Positions 47,024-54,223 of a stretch of DNA of 64,000 nt are shown piece after piece. This DNA comes from Clostridia bacterium (GTDB lineage Bacteria; Bacillota; Clostridia; UMGS1810), in assembly GCA_017416845.1 (NCBI GenBank), contig JAFQBA010000006.1:29849-93848 (forward strand), given 5' to 3'. A model generated the notes under the pieces. It searched no databases and had not been told where the DNA came from. It saw nothing but the letters and a program-made list of their open reading frames with translations. Made by a program: the position numbers and the translations under genes. Position 1 is the stretch's first letter; each line of letters begins with the position of its first letter.

Positions 47024-48094
47024 ATGCAAACACATAAAATAGCCGTAATTGCAGGTGACGGCATAGGACCAGAAGTAATTAACGAAGGAATCAAAATACT
47101 TAACGAGATTTCAAAAATTGACGGATCATTTAACTTTAAATTTACACACTTTCCATGGGGATGCGAATTTTACAAAAACACCGGTAAAATGATGGACGAT
47201 AATGGTATTGATATACTCAGAGAATTCGATGCAATTTTCCTTGGAGCGGTTGGTGCGCCCGGGGTGCCTGATCATATTTCGCTATGGGATTTACTCCTTA
47301 TTATAAGAAAAAGTTTTGATCAATATATAAATTTGAGACCCGTAAAACTCATCAATGGTGCGCCATGTCCCTTAAAAGATGTTAAAACCGATGATGTTGA
47401 TATGGTCTTTGTTCGTGAAAATACCGAAGGTGAATATGCAGGAAGCGGCAGTTGGCTTTTCAAAGGAAAAGCGAATGAGGTTGTTATTCAGGACAGTGTT
47501 TTCTCAAGGAAAGGATGCGAAAGGGTTATACGATATGCTTATGAGCTTGCAAAAAAAGAAAACAAAAGCTTAACAAGCATAAGCAAAGCAAATGCGCTTA
47601 ATTATTCAATGGTGTTCTGGGATCAGATTTTTGAAGAAATCGGAAAAGAATATCCCGAAGTTGAAACACACTCGTATCTTGTTGATGCTGCCAGCATGTT
47701 TATGATTAAAGATCCAAAACGATTTGAGATTGTTGTAACATCAAATCTTTTTGGTGATATTCTCACCGATCTCGGTGCGGCAATTGCCGGTGGAATGGGA
47801 CTTGCAGCAGGAGCAAACTTAAATCCGGAAAAGGAATTCCCTTCAATGTTTGAACCAATTCACGGTTCAGCACCTGATATAGCCGGAAAAGGTATGGCTA
47901 ACCCACTTGCAACTATGTGGTCCGCAAGTCAGATGCTGGATTTCTTCGAACACGAAAATTGGGCAAAAAAAGTAATTTCTTGCATTGAAAAAATTCTTAC
48001 AGACAAAAAAATACTCACCCCGGACCTTGGTGGCACAGCTACGACAAAAGAAGTTGGAGATGAGATTGTAAGACTTTTAAAAACAGAAATATAA
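47024..48094 (+). CDS. D-malate / tartrate dehydrogenase family protein
   Basis: Beta-decarboxylating dehydrogenase of the isocitrate/isopropylmalate family, 356 residues. KIAVIAGDGIGPEV is the N terminus, and FREN-type VFVRENTEGEYAG and EPIHGSAPDIAGKG complete the family set. The long segment GAVGAPGVPDHISLWDLLLIIRKSFDQYINLRPVKL is specific for tartrate dehydrogenase / D-malate dehydrogenase (TtuC/DmlA). It is not accompanied by leuC/leuD, which argues against LeuB. A terminator at 48114-48166 follows. Confidence 0.87.
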   Translation: MQTHKIAVIAGDGIGPEVINEGIKILNEISKIDGSFNFKFTHFPWGCEFYKNTGKMMDDNGIDILREFDAIFLGAVGAPGVPDHISLWDLLLIIRKSFDQYINLRPVKLINGAPCPLKDVKTDDVDMVFVRENTEGEYAGSGSWLFKGKANEVVIQDSVFSRKGCERVIRYAYELAKKENKSLTSISKANALNYSMVFWDQIFEEIGKEYPEVETHSYLVDAASMFMIKDPKRFEIVVTSNLFGDILTDLGAAIAGGMGLAAGANLNPEKEFPSMFEPIHGSAPDIAGKGMANPLATMWSASQMLDFFEHENWAKKVISCIEKILTDKKILTPDLGGTATTKEVGDEIVRLLKTEI

Positions 48095-48113
48095 TTATTC
48101 CCAAATTATAGAA

Positions 48114-48166
48114 AACGGCAATATCAGGCGCGTTGAGTGAAAAAATTGATATTGCCGTTAATTTTT
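48114..48166 (+). terminator. Terminator after the dehydrogenase gene
   Basis: Arms AACGGCAATATCA (48114-48126) and TGATATTGCCGTT (48147-48159) pair perfectly over 13 bases, followed by AATTTTTT. Confidence 0.85.
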
Positions 48167-48195
48167 TATGAATATGTCGTGTGTGATTATTTCAA

Positions 48196-48939
48196 TTAAA
48201 GCTTCTCAATTTCAGTCATGGAATGACCTGATAATTTGATATCAAAAATTTTGTTTTTATTCTCAAGCTTTACAAACTCATTATAATAACGCACACCAAA
48301 TTCACGAAGAGATTTTGAGTTAAAATGAAGTTTATCGGGATTAGATGTCAATCCTTTTGCTGAAACAAAAGCAGTCATGGGATTTTTATTCGCATAATTT
48401 TCAAGTGCAGAATTTATTTTTAAATAACTATCCCCACCACACCATTCATTCTCTATTAAGTAGTCACCGAGACCGCCAAGCAAAAAAGGAACATCATGGA
48501 GATTAAGCTTATCTCTGAAAGCTTTCATGATTACTGCCAGTTTATTTTCATATGTTAAATACAAATCGTCACGGCAATCCGATTCACCTTGATGCCACAA
48601 AACCCCTGCAATTGTTGATGTCCGCTTAGCCAGCTCTGCCATGTAAAGTGCATGATCAAAAAGCGGTCCGCCAACTTCCCACTGATCAATACACGTCCCT
48701 CCATCGGCACATGGAATAACACCAACATCAACATTTCTTTCACGCGAATAAAGATCAACAAAGCTTTCGGCAAGACATGTTCCCGCCGTTGAACGATCGG
48801 GATTGAACGGAACATACATCCCTCTCCAAAGACCATTGCGGAAAAGTAAAATTTTATCATTAACAATAGGCTCCACTTCGCCGGGATAACCTCTACCTGC
48901 CATATTTGATTGACCAATTAACAAAAAAGAATGTATCAT
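48196..48939 (-). CDS. Carbohydrate acetyl-esterase of the SASA family
   Basis: SGNH-fold hydrolase with IGQSNMAGRG (catalytic Ser block) at the N terminus, CADGGTCIDQW, and GVLWHQGESDCR (the block around the oxyanion residues). These motifs match the sialate O-acetylesterase domain (PF03629), also found in plant and rumen xylan esterases. No signal peptide: it would act on imported, acetylated sugars. Start chosen at the ATG behind TTGGAGC, giving 247 residues. Confidence 0.85.
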   Translation of the reverse strand: MIHSFLLIGQSNMAGRGYPGEVEPIVNDKILLFRNGLWRGMYVPFNPDRSTAGTCLAESFVDLYSRERNVDVGVIPCADGGTCIDQWEVGGPLFDHALYMAELAKRTSTIAGVLWHQGESDCRDDLYLTYENKLAVIMKAFRDKLNLHDVPFLLGGLGDYLIENEWCGGDSYLKINSALENYANKNPMTAFVSAKGLTSNPDKLHFNSKSLREFGVRYYNEFVKLENKNKIFDIKLSGHSMTEIEKL

Positions 48940-49021
48940 AATTACAGCTCCAAACACGCATGTTAAATATTTTTTATATTATAGCATATTAATAGTATAT
49001 ATGTCAAACTAAATAAAACTA

Positions 49022-49187
49022 TTATCTCCTATTCAAAAAATCCGCACTTAATGGAGCTGACCAGTTATCTTCAAGTTCAGTCCCTTTTCTTATTCCGGAT
49101 ACGTTTTAAATATAGAAGCGTAAAGACAATGTGTACCAACGGAATCAGCATGATAATTTACCGGATATATTCAGGTTTAAAAATCAT
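49022..49187 (-). pseudogene. Degraded short coding remnant after the nitrilase-family gene
   Basis: An ATG overlaps the stop of the upstream gene (ATGA) and reads MIFKPEYIR before a stop. In the next frame the sequence continues as VNYHADSVGTHCLYASIFK, and after a second shift at a TTTAAAAC run as NVSGIRKGTELEDNWSAPL, ending with ADFLNRR and a stop. Joined, the segments look like one protein of about 55 residues broken by two frameshifts. The family is not recognised. The remaining stretch 48940-49021 is AT-rich and empty. Confidence 0.4.
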
Positions 49188-50065
49188 TTTCTGAAATCAT
49201 CTCTGATAAACGGATACTCTTTATTATTATCAAGCAAAATCTTATATTTATCAACTCTGCGATAGCTGTTACCGTGAACTTCGCTTTCACGGTATGCTCT
49301 TAATATATCCATATCAAATTCTGCTAAAAATATACCTTCGTTACCATCAGCCTCAATAAGGCAAGTATCTCGCGAGCCCGAGAGATTTGGCAAATATGCA
49401 ACACCGTCAAAAGCACTTGAATGACCGTTACAATCGGGAACATTATCAGGATAATTGCATGTTGCAATACCAAGCATGTTTTCATAGGCTCTGCCTCTTA
49501 GCTGGGAGAGTCTGTTGATTTCCATGGGACATGCATTTGGCACAAGGATAATTTCTGCTCCTTTAAGCATAAGAATTCTTGCACTTTCCGGAAATTCACG
49601 GTCATAACAAATCATAGCTCCGACTTTAATATTTCCAATTTTCGTGTCAAGATTTTCAACATAAAAATCATCTCCGGGAATAAGGTTTCTTTCATCAGCA
49701 AAATCGCATGTGTGAACTTTAGCATACGTCAAAACTTCATTTCCGTGACGGTCGAAGAGTGTCATTGTATTTCGAAGACCTTGATTATACTTTTCAAGAA
49801 AAGTAATTCCTATTGCCATATCAAGCTCTTTTGAAAGTTTTTTAAAAGAATACACAAAGTCACTATCCGACTCTATGCCATCTTTTGACCAGTCGTCAAA
49901 CGTTCGGTCATATATTGCATAACCATTAGAATACATTTCGGGAAAAAGTGCGACATCTGCACCCAGTTCCTTGGCTTTTTTGCAATAATCAAATCCTTTT
50001 GTTTTGTTTCCATCAAGACTGTCTGTCGGTGAAATCTGAAGCAATGCAATTGTTAATTTTTTCAT
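49184..50065 (-). CDS. Carbon-nitrogen hydrolase (nitrilase superfamily)
   Basis: Complete catalytic triad: E43 in LFPEMYSNGY, K116 in YAKVHTCDF and C153 in GAMICYDREFPES. The 293 residues and these blocks resemble N-carbamoyl amino-acid amidases and omega-amidases; the exact substrate cannot be told. Signature residues of NAD synthetase or apolipoprotein N-acyltransferase are absent. It is 35 bases downstream of the TIGR04076 gene on the same strand. Confidence 0.85.
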   Translation of the reverse strand: MKKLTIALLQISPTDSLDGNKTKGFDYCKKAKELGADVALFPEMYSNGYAIYDRTFDDWSKDGIESDSDFVYSFKKLSKELDMAIGITFLEKYNQGLRNTMTLFDRHGNEVLTYAKVHTCDFADERNLIPGDDFYVENLDTKIGNIKVGAMICYDREFPESARILMLKGAEIILVPNACPMEINRLSQLRGRAYENMLGIATCNYPDNVPDCNGHSSAFDGVAYLPNLSGSRDTCLIEADGNEGIFLAEFDMDILRAYRESEVHGNSYRRVDKYKILLDNNKEYPFIRDDFRK

Positions 50066-50100
50066 GTAAAACCTCCACTACCGAAAATAGAGAAAAATAT

Positions 50101-50406
50101 TTATTCGTCAATTACTTCAATATAAAAACTTACTGGTCTGAAACCGTCATTACACGAAATCATTGCAGAATGTTTATTCTTCATCCATCCGTCATAAAAA
50201 TCCTGGGCTCCGTGACCGAGAGCTCTCACAAAGCTTGACATACTCTCCCATGCACTGTCACAAAGTCCATCCGGCTTATTCCACCCATCGGAAACAAAGA
50301 TTTTTCCAACAACCATGTCACACGCATGTTCAATGGGATTTTCATACTTTTCAATTAAATCGTCATAACTGGTTTTTCTCATTACGGTTATTCTACACTT
50401 TTTCAA
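50101..50406 (-). CDS. TIGR04076 family protein
   Basis: A 101-residue protein with the pattern of this uncharacterised family: MKKCRITVMRKT at the start, then AWESMSSFVRALGHGA, and CNDGFRPVSFYIE at the end. Start codon is TTG with GGGGG upstream. Homologues are small, common in anaerobes and of unknown function. It lies 15 bases after the sdpI-like gene. Confidence 0.75.
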   Translation of the reverse strand: MKKCRITVMRKTSYDDLIEKYENPIEHACDMVVGKIFVSDGWNKPDGLCDSAWESMSSFVRALGHGAQDFYDGWMKNKHSAMISCNDGFRPVSFYIEVIDE

Positions 50407-50421
50407 TGTTAAGCCCCCTTT

Positions 50422-51042
50422 TCATTCATTCTTCTTTTTAATAACTATCACAGAATATATAACACAAATTACGGTGTAAGGTATCAACAAGAATATGCAC
50501 CACAAAGTTGCAGTTCCCGGCAAAAAAACAGAAACAAGGAAAAACAGTCCCATAATTACAGACAAATAGCCAATAAAACGGTTGATTTTTCGTGTTTTTG
50601 AAGAATCAACTTTAGCGTTTTTAAAATAATCAAATTTTGGCAAATAATTCCCGATAACCATAAATATACATCCGACAATCAATGAAGCTACAGCACCAAC
50701 ATCAATATTCCACCCCAATGCATATCCCAAAGTAACAATTTGAAGAATAACACTCATTGCAGGAATAATCCATTTTGTTACAAGTTCAAACTTTTTACGT
50801 TCACCGTGTTTATGTGCATTAACATCATTTATTAAACAACAAACAACCTGAAGTAATGCCATGAGAGCCGGAAGACCAAAAACAGCAATTTCTTTTGAAG
50901 CAAAATTATCGGGCTTATTATGAACATCAAAATGAATTGCAATGCTTTGGGGAAGTCTATCCCAAAGGGCAACTCCGAATATAATTGGTAAAAGACAAAC
51001 GATACAGGTTACAGTAAGTATCTTCCATTTTATAAATTTCAT
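50422..51042 (-). CDS. sdpI: SdpI/DUF1648 family membrane protein
   Basis: 206 residues with six likely membrane segments. LPQSIAIHFDVHNKPDNFASK is the DUF1648 block and NYLPKF with the later NRFIGYLSVIMG is the SdpI block. In Bacillus subtilis SdpI gives immunity to the SdpC toxin and holds SdpR at the membrane. No toxin genes (sdpABC) lie nearby, so here it may be a stand-alone immunity or envelope-stress protein. The start overlaps the regulator stop (TAATG). Confidence 0.87.
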   Translation of the reverse strand: MKFIKWKILTVTCIVCLLPIIFGVALWDRLPQSIAIHFDVHNKPDNFASKEIAVFGLPALMALLQVVCCLINDVNAHKHGERKKFELVTKWIIPAMSVILQIVTLGYALGWNIDVGAVASLIVGCIFMVIGNYLPKFDYFKNAKVDSSKTRKINRFIGYLSVIMGLFFLVSVFLPGTATLWCIFLLIPYTVICVIYSVIVIKKKNE

Positions 51043-51308
51043 TATTTTTTACCTCCCAGTGTATAAATCCATGTAAGAACTTCTTCAAATACAGATGCGT
51101 TCAATTCATAGTATATATAATTTTTGTATTTTTGTTCAGCAATAAGATCTGCACCTTTAAGCTTTGAAAGATGATAGGACACAGTTGCTCCGGTGAGATT
51201 AAAATGATCCCCTATTTCTCCGGCTGATTTTCTTCCTGATTTTAAAAGTTGAAGTATATCGCGCCTGACAGGATCAGATATTGCTTTTAATGTTTCATTA
51301 ATTCCCAT
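51042..51308 (-). CDS. sdpR: ArsR-family autorepressor, SdpR-like
   Basis: An 88-residue winged-helix protein (LKAISDPVRRDILQLLKSGRKSAGEIGDHFNLTGATVSYHLSKLK). There are no metal-binding cysteines in the recognition helix, which sets it apart from arsenic or cadmium sensors and agrees with SdpR. It is cotranscribed and coupled with sdpI. Two large palindromes flank its promoter and are probably its own operators. Confidence 0.88.
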   Translation of the reverse strand: MGINETLKAISDPVRRDILQLLKSGRKSAGEIGDHFNLTGATVSYHLSKLKGADLIAEQKYKNYIYYELNASVFEEVLTWIYTLGGKK

Positions 51309-51324
51309 TTTATCACCCTTTCAA

Positions 51325-51352
51325 ATCTATTTAGAAATATTTCTAAATAGAT
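51325..51352. promoter_or_regulatory. SdpR operator 1 (28-base perfect palindrome)
   Basis: ATCTATTTAGAAAT followed at once by its exact complement ATTTCTAAATAGAT. It overlaps the -10 by two bases and covers the transcription start of sdpR. The half-site TATTTAGA is shared with operator 2. Confidence 0.75.
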
Positions 51353-51379
51353 AATAACATATATTATCACAAAAGTCAA
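51351..51379 (-). promoter_or_regulatory. Promoter of sdpR-sdpI
   Basis: TTGACT (51374-51379), 17 bases and TATTAT (51351-51356) on the minus strand. Its -35 overlaps the edge of operator 2 and its -10 abuts operator 1. Confidence 0.75.
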
Positions 51380-51414
51380 CACCTATTTAGAAATAAATCT
51401 AAATAGGTGTTGAC
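51375..51414. promoter_or_regulatory. SdpR operator 2 (40-base inverted repeat)
   Basis: GTCAACACCTATTTAGA and TCTAAATAGGTGTTGAC are exact 17-base arms around AATAAA. The core CTATTTAGA/TCTAAATAG is the same as in operator 1. Because both ends are TTGAC, the repeat carries a -35-like element facing each way. Confidence 0.75.
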
Positions 51415-51465
51415 AAAATGTAAATTTAAAATTTGCAATAAATAACGATACATTATAGTATACAA

Positions 51466-52746
51466 TTATTTATCGGTGAAGCTCTCCAATTCTGCAAATT
51501 TTGCAGCCATGGTAGGATTTCCTTTCGTAAGGCGTTTAATTGTCAAATCTTCGGCTTTATTATTAGCAAGACGAAGATTATTTTCTGAAGAAAGTAACGC
51601 TTCTTTAGTTTTTTGAAGATGATCAATAGTCTTATCTATTTCTTCAATAGCCTTATGAAATCTTTCGCTTGCGAGTCTGTAATTTCTTGAAAATTTATCT
51701 TTAAAATCATTGATATCTTCCTCAAAATGTGTTATATCGATATTTTGATTGCGTATTATTTCAAGTTCACGTTTATATTTTAATGAGTTTAGAGCAGCAT
51801 TCCTGAGCAACGAAATTATAGGTATAAAAAACTGTGGTCTAACAACATACATCTTCGGGTATTTATGTGACACATCCACTATACCGCTATTATAGTATTC
51901 GTTATCAGCTTCAAGTAATGTTACAAGGACAGCATACTCACAATTCTTCTCGTTTCTGTCTTTGTCGAGTTCTTTAAAAAAATCCTCATTTTTATGTTTT
52001 GTTGCAGTTGTATCCATTTCATTTTTCATTTCAAACATAACAGAAATAAATTCAGTTCCGTCATCCGATGATTCACGATAAATATAATCACCTTTACTTC
52101 CTGTTTTTACATCGTTATCTTTTTCAAAATATGCATTTGGAAACGCAGTTGATCTGAGTTTATTAAACTCTATTTCGCAGTGTTGTTCAAGACTTTCACC
52201 TATCATTTTTGTTGACTGACGAGCTTTAAAATCTTTATAGTAAGCAATTTCCTCATCTTTACGTTTGATTTCATCTGTATATCTCTGATCAATTGACTTT
52301 TCTCTGAGTTCCCACTCGCTTTTCTCAAGTTTAATACGATTTTCAAGTTCAATTATCTTTGATTCGCTGTTCTGAATAGCAGTTTTTATTGCAAGTTCGG
52401 TACCTGCCTTATTAATATCAAGCTCGCTTTTTAGCTTAGAAATTTCAAGATCTTTACTTGCAATAATTTTATCTTTATCCGAAATAGCACTGTTTACAGC
52501 ATGATTCTTTTCAATCTCTTCAGTTTTAATTTTAGCGTTAAGTTCAGATATAATTTTATTCTTTTCACTTTCCATCTTCGCTACAGCAATTTGAACTGCA
52601 GCATTTTTTTCGGATTTATATGTACTTTCTCTTTCAAGAATCTCTTTTTCAAACTCTTTGTCTCTAACTTGTTTAACAATAGCCGAATAACCGGATTCAT
52701 CAACTTGAAAAACCTCGCCGCATTTCGGACATTTAATTTCCTGCAT
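51466..52746 (-). CDS. DUF2130 family coiled-coil protein
   Basis: Starts [20 protein letters not shown], with a zinc-ribbon-like CPKC, then a long charged coiled coil (about residues 30-190). The conserved DUF2130 core follows ([71 protein letters not shown]). This core resembles restriction-endonuclease-like folds, with E and MK residues in the right place, but a nuclease role is inference. 426 residues. Homologues are scattered among bacteria and phages. Confidence 0.85.
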   Translation of the reverse strand: MQEIKCPKCGEVFQVDESGYSAIVKQVRDKEFEKEILERESTYKSEKNAAVQIAVAKMESEKNKIISELNAKIKTEEIEKNHAVNSAISDKDKIIASKDLEISKLKSELDINKAGTELAIKTAIQNSESKIIELENRIKLEKSEWELREKSIDQRYTDEIKRKDEEIAYYKDFKARQSTKMIGESLEQHCEIEFNKLRSTAFPNAYFEKDNDVKTGSKGDYIYRESSDDGTEFISVMFEMKNEMDTTATKHKNEDFFKELDKDRNEKNCEYAVLVTLLEADNEYYNSGIVDVSHKYPKMYVVRPQFFIPIISLLRNAALNSLKYKRELEIIRNQNIDITHFEEDINDFKDKFSRNYRLASERFHKAIEEIDKTIDHLQKTKEALLSSENNLRLANNKAEDLTIKRLTKGNPTMAAKFAELESFTDK

Positions 52747-53025
52747 AATATTTTCTCCTTACATAGTTAATCAAAAATTAATACTATATCATCCATGGTG
52801 ATATTATCAATTCACCCCACCTAAATTCAATACATGCAGTATTTACAGAAGTATCTCTTTGGTTAAGTGTGAAGAATCTATCCAAAGTCCTTTTGACTGT
52901 TAACTCCATATTACTTTTTAATTATAACATATTATCATCAATCTTTCAACTAAGAAGTTTTTAACTTTAACAATTATGTTATTAAAAACATTAAAAATAA
53001 TTTATTATCTAAAATGAAAAAATAA
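52747..53025 (-). other. Upstream region of DUF2130 with promoter and a 41-codon ORF
   Basis: The minus strand carries a strong promoter, TTGAAA (52944-52949), 17 bases, TATAAT (52921-52926). Twelve bases after that -10 an ATG opens a 41-codon frame (52784-52909: MELTVKRTLDRFFTLNQR... ending ISPWMI) with no ribosome site. It could be leaderless, a remnant, or chance. The rest is a leader of about 170 bases to the DUF2130 gene, which has its own AAGGAG. Nothing else is seen. Confidence 0.4.
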
Positions 53026-53060
53026 AAAATACGACCATTCTACTTGAACAGTCGTATTTT
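53026..53060 (-). terminator. Terminator of tRNA-Met
   Basis: AAAATACGAC and GTCGTATTTT pair over ten bases around a 15-base loop, followed by further T on the minus strand. Confidence 0.8.
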
Positions 53061-53063
53061 AAA

Positions 53064-53137
53064 TAGCGGCAGACGGATTTGAACCATCGACACTGCGGGT
53101 ATGAACCGCATGCTCTAGCCAACTGAGCTATGCCGCC
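53064..53137 (-). tRNA. tRNA-Met (CAT), elongator type
   Basis: A 74-base cloverleaf. Acceptor GGCGGCA pairs with TGCCGCT (first pair G-U), D-arm GCTC...GAGC, anticodon stem TGCGG/CCGCA with loop TTCATAC, and T-loop TTCAAAT. The anticodon stem lacks the three G-C pairs of an initiator, so it is the elongator. Discriminator base A; CCA is not encoded. Confidence 0.95.
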
Positions 53138-53171
53138 AAATATTTTTGTGGTTGCATCAGCAACAGATAAT

Positions 53172-53200
53172 ATATTACAATAAAAACTGTCATTTGTCAA
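53172..53200 (-). promoter_or_regulatory. Promoter of tRNA-Met
   Basis: TTGACA (53195-53200), 17 bases, TAATAT (53172-53177), 34 bases before the tRNA. One transcription unit with the terminator at 53026-53060. Confidence 0.85.
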
Positions 53201-53306
53201 TAGTTTTTTTCAAAAATTTTGAATTTTTCGCAAATTTTATCTATTGACTAATCATATTTAAAAATAAACATCTGTAATTAGATATTTTGACAAATATTTC
53301 GAAAAT

Positions 53307-53347
53307 TATACATGGTCGAATCTATGTTTTGGATTCGACCATGTATA
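53307..53347. terminator. Long perfect hairpin after the metallo-beta-lactamase-fold gene
   Basis: Sixteen-base exact arms TATACATGGTCGAATC and GATTCGACCATGTATA around a 9-base loop, seven bases after the stop codon at 53355. The minus-strand exit is AT-rich (ATTTTCG) rather than a clean U-run. Probably the operon terminator. The area 53201-53306 holds nothing else. Confidence 0.7.
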
Positions 53348-53354
53348 AATAATA

Positions 53355-54158
53355 TTATTTCCCTTCGGCAATCCATTTTAGCATTTCTTCTTTTTGATAT
53401 TGCAAAAATCTTTTCCACTCTGCAGGGTCTACAAAAGCATCTTTATCGCCATCAAGAATTTTTTGATATTTTCCTTTTGTGTCATTATTCCACACATGAT
53501 TTCCAATGAAAATATCTACAGGACGGTCAATGATGCGGTCTATTGCATCAACAAATTTTTGTCTGCAATCATGACATAGACCGTATTTATCGAGAAACTC
53601 GAGCGACATGGAGTTAAAACCTACACCGCCATGCATTGCAACCTTATATTCTTTTCCTTCATCGGTGATATTAAAAAATATTGCAATGGTACCCGGAGTG
53701 TGACCGGGAGCAGCGGCAAATTCCATCTCTACCTCACCGAGAGTAATCTTGTCACCGTCATGCAAAATAAAATCAGGTTCAAAAGCTTCGTGATAAGCAT
53801 CATAGCCAAGTTCTTTTGCCCATGTGAGATCAAGCTTACCGTTGGCATAGTCCTCATCCCCTGCTCCGATAAAGGTTTTTGCACCGGTAAGTTCAACAAG
53901 AGCTTTTGTTCCACCGAGATGGTCATAGTGACCATGGGAATGAATTATATACTTAATGTCATAGGGCGAAAAACCAAGCTTATAAATTCCGTCTATAACC
54001 ATGTATAGATTCTGGGGATAACCGGTGTCTAAAAGAATGAGACCTTCGGATGTTGCAATGAGATGAGATGATGCTGCAACACAACCGACAAAATAGAGAT
54101 TACCTTTGATTTTGAACGGCTCCATATACTCAGTCCATGGAGTATACATTTTTGACAT
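53355..54158 (-). CDS. Metallo-beta-lactamase-fold hydrolase
   Basis: 267 residues with HSHGHYDHLGG (the HxHxDH zinc motif), GHTPGT (third His) and GNHVWN near the end. Order and spacing are those of the subclass B3-like group. No signal peptide, so it is unlikely to be a true beta-lactamase; lactonase or thioester-type hydrolases are alternatives. Last gene of the DUF1015-GH20 run. Confidence 0.85.
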   Translation of the reverse strand: MSKMYTPWTEYMEPFKIKGNLYFVGCVAASSHLIATSEGLILLDTGYPQNLYMVIDGIYKLGFSPYDIKYIIHSHGHYDHLGGTKALVELTGAKTFIGAGDEDYANGKLDLTWAKELGYDAYHEAFEPDFILHDGDKITLGEVEMEFAAAPGHTPGTIAIFFNITDEGKEYKVAMHGGVGFNSMSLEFLDKYGLCHDCRQKFVDAIDRIIDRPVDIFIGNHVWNNDTKGKYQKILDGDKDAFVDPAEWKRFLQYQKEEMLKWIAEGK

Positions 54159-54188
54159 TAAAACCCCTCCAATCGTTATATTATCGGA

Positions 54189-54212
54189 GGAGTATTCAAT
54201 AATGAATACTCC
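54189..54212 (-). repeat. Hairpin between GH20 and metallo-beta-lactamase-fold genes
   Basis: Perfect ten-base arms GGAGTATTCA and TGAATACTCC with a 4-base loop, in the 65-base gap inside the operon. No U-run follows, so it more likely protects or processes the mRNA or attenuates weakly than fully terminates. Confidence 0.55.
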
Positions 54213-54223
54213 CCCAAAGCTTT

